A stretch of 64,000 nucleotides of DNA, taken from Malachius bipustulatus (Eukaryota > Arthropoda > Insecta > Coleoptera > Melyridae). Positions 32,716 to 42,600 of this stretch are shown piece after piece. Positions within the stretch are counted from its first letter, which is position 1. Each line of letters begins with the position of its first letter. The notes below the pieces were generated by a model. It was not told the DNA's origin, did no database searches, and saw only the letters and a list, made by a program, of their open reading frames with translations. The stretch is from positions 4,378,858 through 4,442,857 of the forward strand of contig OU342633.1 of NCBI GenBank assembly GCA_910589415.1, given 5' to 3'. Made by a program: the position numbers and the translations under genes.

Positions 32716-33921
32716 TTACCTGTCCTCTTCTACTGCGTTCTCTCTACTGTTGTTAGAGTTATTTCTTACTTTTCTTTCAGAATCCAATGCGATCAGGTAA
32801 GTGTAAATTTGGCTGAGGCCTGAGATGTCACTCCGTTTATTAATGGCATTGGGTTCTTGTGAAATTCTGCACATTTCTTTAAAAGTTCTTCTTATCAGGG
32901 AACGATCTTCGTCTAAGATAGAGGCTGCTTCGTAGTTGGGACTGTGGTTTTCTTTGATGACATGTTCTGCTAATGCGCACGAGTTCTTCAAATTTCTGCA
33001 GTCGCTCTTGTGTGAGCAGATTCTGGATTTCAGGCTCCTTGTAGTCTGGCCGATGTAGACTGCCGTGCAGTCCCTGCAAGGGATCCTATAAACTACATCA
33101 CATTTGTTGTGTGTTTCTATCTTGTCTTTAACTCTTGAGAATAGTTGATTTATCGTACTAACATTTTTCATCGCTATCTTAATTTGTAGTGGTCTTAGCA
33201 ACTTCATGAGGTTGTCTGAAACTGTTTTTATGTAGGGTAATGTACCAAATTTTCTTCTGGTTATTGTCACTTGGTTGTTGTCATTTGGCTGCTGTGAGTC
33301 CCTGTTTGTCAATACCTCGTCTACGATTGGGCTGTTCAGGATACTGTTCAGTAACTTCCTAGGATATGAATTACTAATTAGGGTTGTTCTCAATTTTTCT
33401 ATGCTTTGGTTGTAATAGTCAGGATGGCAAATTTTGTGGATGCGATCTCTTAAGTTCTTAATTACATTAATTTTCATACCTATCCTATGTGCTGAAAAGT
33501 AGTTCAGGTATCTACCCGAGTTGGTTGGTTTTACATACCAGTCTAAGTTAATTGTTTGTGTTGTTGTTCTGATTACGAGTGTATCCAGGAATGGAACTCC
33601 TTGTCTGTCATTCTCTCTTTCTACCGTAAACTGTACTTTGCTGTTGTAAGAGTTGAAAACTGTGACTATCTCTTCTATTTTTTCTTCAGGTACTGCACAA
33701 ATCAGGTCATCTACGTATTTCTTGATAAAGTCCGGTCGGAAGGTCAATTGTGGGATACATGTGTCAAGTAGATCGTCCATAATATATTGCGCTAGGATCG
33801 GAGAGTTACTGCTACCCATTGGCGTGCCTAGAATCTGTTTGTAGTATACTCCCTTGTAAGTGAAGTAAGTAGTGTCAAAGACAAACTCAACCGCCTCGAT
33901 GAACTTCTTCTTAGGAATCAT
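32716..33921 (-). pseudogene. Penelope-like RT/GIY-YIG frame, left copy, part 2
   Basis: 401 codons carry LGTPMGSSNSP, the catalytic KKYVDDLICAV, the RT C-terminal blocks and the GIY-YIG endonuclease (VVYRIPCRDC, then YIGQTTRSL). It is separated from the first RT motifs by a single-base insertion near 33920. The protein otherwise matches the right copy. Confidence 0.9.
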
Positions 33922-34633
33922 TGTTATGTTGTTCTATTGTGTTCCATCTTGTGTTTATACTATTTATGACCAGTTCTTTGGGAATATTTGAGAATAAAGA
34001 AACAACATCTAAACTTATTATCACAAAACCCTGGGGTATAGTTCTGTTATTAGCGAACTTTGCAAATTCAAAGGAATCTTTAATATAGTAGTCATTGTTT
34101 ATGTCATAAGATTGTGTAAGGATGTCAGTCACCAATTGTGCGATTCCTTTATTCGGAGAATTATTAGAAGCTATCACTGGTCTTAGGCATACTGGGTTTT
34201 TGTGAATTTTTGGAAGGCCGTAGTATTTTGGTGCATTGCCTTTGTAAAAAGAATAATGTTTGGCCATCTCTTGTGTAATGTGGCCTTTCTTTTTCATCTC
34301 ACTAATAATTTTGTTGGCTTTCTGTTCAATCGTGGTAGTTGGGTCCCTATTCAACACTTTGTAATATGTCTGGTCATTGAGTATGTTATAAGTTAATTCA
34401 TCGTAATTTGTCCTATTCATTAAAACTGTCACACCCCCCTTATCTGCGTTAAGTACTAGCAATTCTGGATTGTTCCTTAAAAATCTCTTACATTCTCCGA
34501 CTAAGGAGTGGATAAATTCCCTACTCTGATATTTTTCATGATAAAAGTTTGTTACAATGTTTGCTGATCTCGCTGCAATCAGATCTCTAACTCCGCGGGT
34601 TAGAGACCTGATTGCAGCGAGATCAGCAAACAT
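33911..34633 (-). pseudogene. Penelope-like RT frame, left copy, part 1
   Basis: This holds the N-terminal RT blocks (NADKGGVTVLM, YGLPKIHKNP, SLDVVSLFSNIP). The frame stops just after the one-base insertion. Its first ATG at 34633 lies across the palindrome axis, in the right copy, so the first dozen residues are not native. Confidence 0.88.
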
Positions 34634-36473
34634 TGTAACAAACTTTTATCATGAAAAATATCAGAGTAGGGAATTTATCCACTCCTTAGTCGGAGAATGT
34701 AAGAGATTTTTAAGGAACAATCCAGAATTGCTAGTACTTAACGCAGATAAGGGGGGTGTGACAGTTTTAATGAATAGGACAAATTACGATGAATTAACTT
34801 ATAACATACTCAATGACCAGACATATTACAAAGTGTTGAATAGGGACCCAACTACCACGATTGAACAGAAAGCCAACAAAATTATTAGTGAGATGAAAAA
34901 GAAAGGCCACATTACACAAGAGATGGCCAAACATTATTCTTTTTACAAAGGCAATGCACCAAAATACTACGGCCTTCCAAAAATTCACAAAAACCCAGTA
35001 TGCCTAAGACCAGTGATAGCTTCTAATAATTCTCCGAATAAAGGAATCGCACAATTGGTGACTGACATCCTTACACAATCTTATGACATAAACAATGACT
35101 ACTATATTAAAGATTCCTTTGAATTTGCAAAGTTCGCTAATAACAGAACTATACCCCAGGGTTTTGTGATAATAAGTTTAGATGTTGTTTCTTTATTCTC
35201 AAATATTCCCAAAGAACTGGTCATAAATAGTATAAACACAAGATGGAACACAATAGAACAACATACAATGATTCCTAAGAAGAAGTTCATCGAGGCGGTT
35301 GAGTTTGTCTTTGACACTACTTACTTCACTTACAAGGGAGTATACTACAAACAGATTCTAGGCACGCCAATGGGTAGCAGTAACTCTCCGATCCTAGCGC
35401 AATATATTATGGACGATCTACTTGACACATGTATCCCACAATTGACCTTCCGACCGGACTTTATCAAGAAATACGTAGATGACCTGATTTGTGCAGTACC
35501 TGAAGAAAAAATAGAAGAGATAGTCACAGTTTTCAACTCTTACAACAGCAAAGTACAGTTTACGGTAGAAAGAGAGAATGACAGACAAGGAGTTCCATTC
35601 CTGGATACACTCGTAATCAGAACAACAACACAAACAATTAACTTAGACTGGTATGTAAAACCAACCAACTCGGGTAGATACCTGAACTACTTTTCAGCAC
35701 ATAGGATAGGTATGAAAATTAATGTAATTAAGAACTTAAGAGATCGCATCCACAAAATTTGCCATCCTGACTATTACAACCAAAGCATAGAAAAATTGAG
35801 AACAACCCTAATTAGTAATTCATATCCTAGGAAGTTACTGAACAGTATCCTGAACAGCCCAATCGTAGACGAGGTATTGACAAACAGGGACTCACAGCAG
35901 CCAAATGACAACAACCAAGTGACAATAACCAGAAGAAAATTTGGTACATTACCCTACATAAAAACAGTTTCAGACAACCTCATGAAGTTGCTAAGACCAC
36001 TACAAATTAAGATAGCGATGAAAAATGTTAGTACGATAAATCAACTATTCTCAAGAGTTAAAGACAAGATAGAAACACACAACAAATGTGATGTAGTTTA
36101 TAGGATCCCTTGCAGGGACTGCACGGCAGTCTACATCGGCCAGACTACAAGGAGCCTGAAATCCAGAATCTGCTCACACAAGAGCGACTGCAGAAATTTG
36201 AAGAACTCGTGCGCATTAGCAGAACATGTCATCAAAGAAAACCACAGTCCCAACTACGAAGCAGCCTCTATCTTAGACGAAGATCGTTCCCTGATAAGAA
36301 GAACTTTTAAAGAAATGTGCAGAATTTCACAAGAACCCAATGCCATTAATAAACGGAGTGACATCTCAGGCCTCAGCCAAATTTACACTTACCTGATCGC
36401 ATTGGATTCTGAAAGAAAAGTAAGAAATAACTCTAACAACAGTAGAGAGAACGCAGTAGAAGAGGACAGGTAA
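34557..36473 (+). CDS. Penelope-like reverse transcriptase with GIY-YIG endonuclease
   Basis: 638 codons form an intact frame. RT motifs run in order: NADKGGVTVLM (about 62), YGLPKIHKNP (about 138), SLDVVSLFSNIP (about 205), LGTPMGSSNSP (about 265) and catalytic YVDD (about 305). A linker follows, then a GIY-YIG endonuclease at about 512-560 (VVYRIPCRDC, YIGQTTRSLKSRI). This pairing is diagnostic of Penelope-like elements. Full elements have a longer N-terminus, so this copy is 5'-truncated. The ATG at 34557 and the first 12 or so residues are encoded by the inverted left copy, so the frame reads across the palindrome axis; native sequence begins near RDLIAARS. Expression is doubtful without its own promoter. 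Confidence 0.9.
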   Translation: MFADLAAIRSLTPRVRDLIAARSANIVTNFYHEKYQSREFIHSLVGECKRFLRNNPELLVLNADKGGVTVLMNRTNYDELTYNILNDQTYYKVLNRDPTTTIEQKANKIISEMKKKGHITQEMAKHYSFYKGNAPKYYGLPKIHKNPVCLRPVIASNNSPNKGIAQLVTDILTQSYDINNDYYIKDSFEFAKFANNRTIPQGFVIISLDVVSLFSNIPKELVINSINTRWNTIEQHTMIPKKKFIEAVEFVFDTTYFTYKGVYYKQILGTPMGSSNSPILAQYIMDDLLDTCIPQLTFRPDFIKKYVDDLICAVPEEKIEEIVTVFNSYNSKVQFTVERENDRQGVPFLDTLVIRTTTQTINLDWYVKPTNSGRYLNYFSAHRIGMKINVIKNLRDRIHKICHPDYYNQSIEKLRTTLISNSYPRKLLNSILNSPIVDEVLTNRDSQQPNDNNQVTITRRKFGTLPYIKTVSDNLMKLLRPLQIKIAMKNVSTINQLFSRVKDKIETHNKCDVVYRIPCRDCTAVYIGQTTRSLKSRICSHKSDCRNLKNSCALAEHVIKENHSPNYEAASILDEDRSLIRRTFKEMCRISQEPNAINKRSDISGLSQIYTYLIALDSERKVRNNSNNSRENAVEEDR

Positions 36474-37276
36474 CATGACATGCTTACAACGACTAACTAA
36501 AACTCTGTATACCGCCGAAAAACAAAACAATCTGACAACAACTAACAAAGAGAATAGTGGTTTTTAGGACAGATTGAGAGAACAGTATTTTGATTGACGG
36601 ACAACTGACACACCCCAACTTTTTAATAATTTTCACAATGTCCAGAAATATGACAGGACAAGTGACTGGCAGTTCAACAACACAATAAGACAGTGAAATC
36701 TTCTTTTTGTAGGATAAAAATTTACAGATTTTAATTCATAGAGAAAATGGCTTCTCCCTCATGGTTCATCTTAAAAATGTCGAATAATAATTGTAATATT
36801 AAGTATATTAATCCTTAAATTAATGTGGCAGAGATGTAAAATCGTACCTGGTTCATCTTGTAGATGTTATATAACTGTGATAGACTAGTCTTAAAATGTG
36901 ATCTTGACTCTGTGATTGTTTTTTTAAATTTTTGAAATTTTTGATGATTTTTGACATAGTTTTTAACGTAATTTTTAATATAATGGATAGTAACCCTTCA
37001 TAAAAATTTTCGCAAAGTGTGTGTTTGTGCCTAATATGGAACTGCTTAGTATTTATGAATTGAACAACTTTGAAGATTAATCTCACCTTCAATTAGTAAG
37101 TCATTACACATGGCCTTGATCCGTTCACTATTTTGCTTGTAATGATATATTTTGTATATTTTATAGGTTCTGAAGATGGCCTAAATAAAGGCAGAAAGCT
37201 TAACTAACTAGAAGAAAGAGTGTTCTTACTTTTATTAGTCCCATTCATCGCAACCCCCACTATCCTATTTTTCGTC
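34599..37276 (+). mobile_element. Penelope-like element, right copy (5'-truncated)
   Basis: The coding region is followed by about 800 bp of 3' sequence ending at CGTC before an (AT)n run. It is the mirror image of 31913-34591, and the two make a 5.4-kb palindrome with a 7-bp spacer (TCCGCGG). Few differences are seen between the arms, so the pair is young. Head-to-head and partial-tandem copies are known for this class. Confidence 0.9.
37166..37205 (+). ncRNA. Hammerhead ribozyme-like motif in right Penelope copy
   Basis: Stem I is GGUU (37166-37169) with AACU (37202-37205), one pair being G-U. The core CUGAAGA (37170-37176) follows. Stem II is UG(G)CCU with AGGCA, one G bulged, loop AAAUAA. 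Then come GAAA (37194-37197) and a two-pair stem III (AG/CU), with cleavage expected after U37201. Small-stem-III hammerheads are reported in the pseudo-LTRs of Penelope-like elements, which fits the host element. Confidence 0.52.
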
Positions 37277-37430
37277 ATATATATATATATATATCGTTGG
37301 CAGGTGAATTTTGGAAAACCACTTTTTCGTAATCTGGGGTCATGATCGGTGGACATTTGATGAGTTTGGGTGATTTTTGGAAAGTGATGTCGTCCTCAAT
37401 AGTGTATTTTTTTGTTAAAAAATACACTAA

Positions 37431-37734
37431 AATCGTAATTTTTCAAGTTCAAGGCCCTGTAAAAGGAAAACGGTTCAAGATAGACAAAAACGGCTTACAT
37501 GTCCCTATTTTAACTTTTCATGTACTATATCCAATGATGTAGATAAAATGTTTATACAGGGTGATAAAAAATTTGAAAAATCTGAGATTTCTCCACATTT
37601 AAAAAAATCAAAGAAAGTACAAATGTTTCTATACCATAGGATAGTCCATAAAAAGTTAAAATAGGGACATGTAAGCCGTTTTTCTCTATCTTGAACCGTT
37701 TTCCTTTTACAGGGCCTTGAACTTGAAAAATTAC
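37431..37734. mobile_element. Foldback element, AAGGCCCTGTAAAAGGAAAAC arms
   Basis: The left arm (about 37440-37530) and right arm (about 37640-37734) are reverse complements. They carry the block ACGGTTCAAGATAGA plus TTACATGTCCCTATTTTAAC shared with the foldbacks at 26.5 and 28.2 kb. Confidence 0.7.
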
Positions 37735-37864
37735 GATTTTTTAAATGCTTGTAACTTCTAAACAAAAACGAATCGGACCCATGTTTATTAGAAAAAATAT
37801 GTTTAAAATCAAGCAACCTACCATCTGTCAAAGTTTGTCATAGAGCTTGTAGAACACCCTGTAT
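37735..37864 (-). mobile_element. Foldback terminus, ACAGGGTGTTCTACAAGC, right
   Basis: This is the inverted partner of 29904-30030. Matching landmarks are ACCATCTGTCAAAGTTTGTC and GAGCTTGTAGAACACCCTGT. Confidence 0.6.
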
Positions 37865-37884
37865 AGATTCATACAGTTACGGGG

Positions 37885-38210
37885 TATTAGAATTAGACCA
37901 TCGATATGTAAGCCGTTTGTTTTTCTCTATCTTGAGCCGTTTTTGTTGTACAGGGCATTGAACTTCAAAAAAGACGATTTTCACTTGTTTATAACTCATA
38001 AACTTCTCAATTTAAACACCAACTGTAAAAACCAATCTTATTTTTTCATCTCAGACAATCTAAAAATGCAATAACATAGGAGCATTCCATAAAACAAACA
38101 AACATAACTTTTGACCTGTCACTCTCATATATGGGACATATGGGATTTTTTGAATAAATCCATCGTTTGGCCCACAGAGGCCGCTTTGAATGAGCTGGGA
38201 CACCCTGTAT
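37885..38210 (-). mobile_element. Foldback fragment related to 26244 and 44559
   Basis: The right edge, read inward, is ACAGGGTGTCCCAGCTCATT. Inside are the GTTGTACAGGGCATTGAACTT and CACTTGTTTATAACTCATAA blocks of this family. Only one arm is present. Confidence 0.65.
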
Positions 38211-38232
38211 TTATGTGTGACATTAAAAAAGA

Positions 38233-38332
38233 TATGAGCAATCTCATGATTGTGTAGTCTTCCAATCGCGTGACGTCAGAAGACCGGAACGCAGCCTGCG
38301 CAGTCACAGTTCACAATCTATTGACATACCGT
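38233..38332. repeat. Inverted repeat partner of 44310-44405
   Basis: GATATGAGCAATCTCATG, GTGACGTCAGAAGACCGGAA and CGCAGCCTGCGC appear here and, reverse-complemented and slightly changed, at about 44310-44405. The two copies bracket Gypsy-2 and the minisatellite, and the outer foldback termini at 38210 and 44559 are also mirrored. Confidence 0.65.
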
Positions 38333-38398
38333 AGGTGTATCGTACGAAGGCGTGGAAGGGCCATGTAAAGTTTTATTTTTATAATAGACACTTGCTCT

Positions 38399-38572
38399 GT
38401 CTACTAGACACATCATATGTGTCTATTAGACAGATCATCTGTCTAGTAAGACACATCAATTGTCTACTAGACACAACAAGTGTCTATTAGACAGATCATC
38501 TGTCTAGTAGACACATCATCTGTCTACTAGACACAACAAGTGTCTATTAGACACATCATCTGTCTATTATAG
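38399..38572. repeat. 20-bp palindromic minisatellite with 60-bp higher-order pattern
   Basis: Eight full units and one partial unit of about 20 bp follow the form TGTCTAYTAGACACATCATC. Each contains the palindrome GTCTANTAGAC. The variable palindrome centre runs ACTAG, ATTAG, AGTAG in order, nearly three times. TATAATAGACAC at the left edge and GTCTATTATAG at the right edge make the whole array an inverted repeat. There are no spacers of unique sequence. Confidence 0.88.
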
Positions 38573-38576
38573 TGTT

Positions 38577-39226
38577 TTTTAAAATTCTTAATTATTTTGA
38601 AATTCAAATTAGTTCGGATAATTTGGGTGACCTGGCTTCAGGCCACCCAAGAATTAAAACTAACATTGTATAAAAAAATATATAATAATAAAGGTAGTAG
38701 TAAACTTCATTATTTTTTCAGAAATCGAGAGATTCAATATTCATAAGTCAAGAGATTTAAAAGCCCTTCCGATTAATTTTTAAAAATAAATTTTGCTATA
38801 CTTGCGTAATAAGACTTAACAAGACTATAATAAACTTGTAAAAAAGATAGGTAATGTTTTTTAGGAAGAATTGGACACACTTGTTTTAGAATGGGACATC
38901 TACCACATTTCACGGTCAAGGAATAGCATTTCCCCTTACCGGAAGGCCGCATATTTGATATGTTCTACTTGCCAGAAGTATACGGAACCAAAACGTATTT
39001 ACAATTACCTAATACTCACTGAAGCAATTTATAAAGTTATAAAGTATTTAAAAGTTATATGATTTATTATAATAAATATTAAATAATAGAACATTTTTTA
39101 TTCCACATATTTATCTATACCTAACTGAGCTAGGTGACGTACGTAATACTAAGAAATACTTTACTTTTATATCAAATTACAATTTTATGGGCTAAAAAAG
39201 ATCTAATTATAGTGCACTTGACTACA
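38577..39226. other. No gene seen
   Basis: AT-rich sequence. A 63-codon open frame at 38871-39062 has two CxxC-like spacings but no recognisable family. The right edge holds the Gypsy-2 target duplication. Confidence 0.4.
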
Positions 39227-39231
39227 GCCAC

Positions 39232-39438
39232 TGTGAGATGTAATGAATAGTGGCAACTATGCCATCCCTCCCCGATCGCCGGGCAGGCGCGGGACTGCCA
39301 TGTCATACATGACTTGGCCTCATTCTTGATGTTAATGTTGTACTGTTAGGATGCAATAAATGTAATTGATCAAATGAGTTGTGTTTAATTAATAAGTATT
39401 GGCAGCCTACAAATGAAACAAAATGATAAAATAACACA
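39232..39438 (+). repeat. 5' LTR of Gypsy-2
   Basis: 207 bp, starts TGTGAGATG and ends AACACA. One difference from the 3' LTR was noticed. Confidence 0.94.
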
Positions 39439-39551
39439 TGGCGCAGTCAGTAATAGTAAGAAGCGTAGTAACGAGTGGTGAAAATTGATGGAATAGTAAA
39501 TGATTGATCGAGAAAATCAAGAATTCCTGAACGAGTAGTTTTGGTTTCAAA

Positions 39552-39689
39552 ATGGCGTCAGTCCCTATTCAACCGTTGAGTTCACGGGGCAATATAGCGG
39601 AAAATTGGACGTTTTGGAAAAAACGCTTCCAGAATTATATAGTGGCGTCTGAATTAAACAAAAAACCCGAGGAAGTTATTAAAGGATGA
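39552..39689 (+). pseudogene. Gypsy-2 gag N-terminal remnant
   Basis: The ATG at 39552 opens 45 codons beginning MASVPIQPLSSRGNIAENW, the normal opening of this gag type, with the WxxWxxxF-like block. It stops at TGA 39687-39689. Sequence resumes in another frame with the end of the gag body (TLDEAIKICKVGE). Relative to Gypsy-1 and Gypsy-3, more than 100 codons of the gag core are missing at about 39685. Confidence 0.82.
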
Positions 39690-39699
39690 TGCCATCACA

Positions 39700-42600
39700 T
39701 TGGATGAAGCTATTAAGATATGTAAAGTGGGTGAGACTGCGAGGTTCCAGAATAGAGTCCTTGGTGATAATCTACTCAGCAATGGTTCTTCAGCGATATC
39801 TGGAGAAGTCAATGTGGTGAGAAAGGTGCCAGAACAGAAGAAAATCTTCAGGCCAGCGGCGGGCTCAACTCATGACCGTAGGCAGGGCAATACAATGGTA
39901 AATCATAAAAAATGGCCTCAGTGGAAAAGTAATAAAGGTAAAGTTATTGAGTATTGTAGTAGGTGTGGACTTAAGAAGCATTTAGTCAATCAATGTCCAG
40001 CATTCAACAAGGTTTGTCTCAAGTGTAAAAAACTTAATCATTTTTCAAGTCAGTGTAAGAGTCGACAGGTCAATTTACTTGATAGAAATGATTGTGATAA
40101 TTTTAATTTAGTTGATACTGATGTTAACACATTGTTTATAGGTTTGGTTGATGGCAAGGAACATGATACTGTTGATCATGGAAACCAAATTATTGATCAT
40201 GGGAACCATGCCTGGTTGTCACAGTTGGAGATTCAAGGTAAAAGTTTTACTTTTCGATTGGATAGTGGTGCAATGGCTAATATATTACCTATTCGATATT
40301 TTAAACAATTGAGATCTCCAGTCCCAACAATCAAACAGTCTAATATTAAGTTAAAATCTTACACTGGAGAGTCTTTAAAAGTTTTGGGGACTTGCTCGTT
40401 GAAATGTAAACATAAGGGTCAAGTTAGGATCAAAGATTTTTTTGTGGTGAGTACGATGACACAAGCTTTGTTAGGATTGAGTGCTTGCGTTCAGCTAAAT
40501 TTAATCAAAAGGGTGGATACGGTAAATAAAGATAATAGAGATAACATAGATTATGAGGTTAAACAAATAATTATAAATTATGCTGATTTATTTAAGGGTA
40601 TAGGTTGCATGAAGCAAAGTTATTCAATTAAATTGGATACTAATGCAGTTCCAGTGATAGCGCCAATTAGAAAAGTTCCCATTCCAATAATTCCGGCCCT
40701 AAAAGAAACTCTTAAAGAACTGGAACAAAATAAAATTATAGAAAAAGTGGATGGTCCGAGTGACTGGGTCAACCCGTTGGTCATAGTTAGAAAGCCTAAT
40801 GGTAAAATAAGGTTATGTCTAGACCCGTGGCATCTCAATAAATATATTAAAAGGGAGCACATTACATTTCCAACGTTCGAGGAAATAACGTCAAAATTTA
40901 GTGGTATGAACTATTTTTCTAAATTAGATGCAAATAATGGATTTTATATGGTCCCGTTAGATAATGAAAGTGCTAATTTATGTGTGGTAGGAACACCCGT
41001 AGGGAGATATAAATTTCTACGCCTACCATTTGGACTAAGGTGTGCTCCGGAAGTATTTCATGCTAGGTTTCAGCATATTTTTGAGTTGGAAAATGTTTGG
41101 GTGTATATAGATGATTTAGTTATTGCTACTAAAACAAAAGAAGAACATTTGAAAAAAATAAAGGAAGTATTTCAAAAAGCCAAGGAAAATGGTATTAAAT
41201 TTAATTTAAATAAATGTGAATTTCTCAAAGAGGAAGTAAATTTTATGGGTCACGTGATAACTAATCAGGGATTCAAAATAGATTATAAAAAATTAAAAGC
41301 CGTAGCAGAGTTTCCATGTCCTCGTGATAAGAAAGGAGTTCAAAGGCTGTTGGGAATGTTAAGTTATTTGCAGAAATATTTACCAAATTTTGCGACCAAT
41401 ACAGAACCACTAAGAGAATTAATTAAAAAAGATAACAATTTTAATTGGGGTAAACCACAACAAGTGGCATTAGAAAAAATTAAAAACGATATAGCCGGAG
41501 CTCCAGTTTTACAATTCTTTGATATAAATAAGAAAACAACACTATCAGTGGATAGTTCTTGCTTAGGTTTAGGTTGTTGTTTATTACAGAATAAAGTACC
41601 TTGTTTTTACAGTTCTAGAGCACTGACTCCTACAGAAAGAAATTATGCGCAAATAGAAAAAGAATTGCTCGCAGTCGTGAACGGTTGCATTAAATTTCAT
41701 TCCTTCATTTATGGAAAAAAAATTGAAGTTGAAACTGATTGTAAAAGTCTATTAAGTATAATTAAAAAACCTTTAAATAAATGTCCTGCAAGACTACAGA
41801 GACTTCTGCTTCAGTTGCAGAAGTATGACATAGACTTAAAGTATGTACCTGGTAAACAATTGGTGGTGGCAGATACATTATCTCGTGCATATTTAGAAGA
41901 TAAATTAGATAAATGTGACATAGAGCTAGGTAATGAATTAGAGGCTCAGGTTTGCCTTCTGGAATCAGAAATAAATTCTACAGATGAAATGATGGAAAAA
42001 ATTAAAAGAGAAACTAATGAGGACGAGGAACTGGCACAGTTACAGGAAATAATAAAGACAGGATGGCCGAATTCAAATAAAAAGTTAAATGATAAATTAA
42101 AGTCTTATTTTAAGTATAAGGATGAATTAACACTACTAAACGGATTAATTATGAAAAGTCAGGCAATACTAATTCCGACAAAATTAAGGAAGGAAATTCT
42201 GAATAAAATACATTATAATCATCAGGGCATAAATAAAACCCTGAAGTTAGCAAACGAATCAGTATTTTGGCCCAATATGAATAATGAAATTAAACAAGTT
42301 GTTGAAACGTGTAATTTGTGTCAGAAGTATGGATCAAATCAAAGGGCAGAACCCTTGCATAGTCATCAGATTTATGATATACCGTGGTATAAATTAGGAG
42401 CGGATATTTTTGAAATCAATAATATAAAGTACCTGTTAGTGGTGGACTTTTTTTCAAAATTCATTGAATTGACTAGATTAAATAATGACGCCACTAGTCA
42501 GAGTATAATTAATTCACTAAAGACAATATTTGCTAGATTCGGTATTCCGGCGGTACTGATCTCCGATGGAGGACCTCAGTTTACTTCTCGTCTATTTCGG

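Larger units (their letters stand above)
31913..34591 (-). mobile_element. Penelope-like element, left copy (5'-truncated)
   Basis: This mirrors 34599-37276 almost base for base, including the 3' untranslated region and the hammerhead-like motif. Its coding frame is broken by one extra base near 33920 (CATTGTTATG against CATTGTATG in the mirror). The head-to-head junction lies at 34592-34598. Both copies start at the same point inside the ORF, so they lack the N-terminal part of a full element. Confidence 0.9.

Noticed and set aside
38399..38572. CRISPR-like array
   Set aside because: Units follow each other with no unique spacers, and the context is a eukaryotic TE-rich region. It is a palindromic minisatellite.
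40620..40862. 80-codon minus-strand ORF
   Set aside because: It is an antisense shadow of the Gypsy-2 RT coding sequence.
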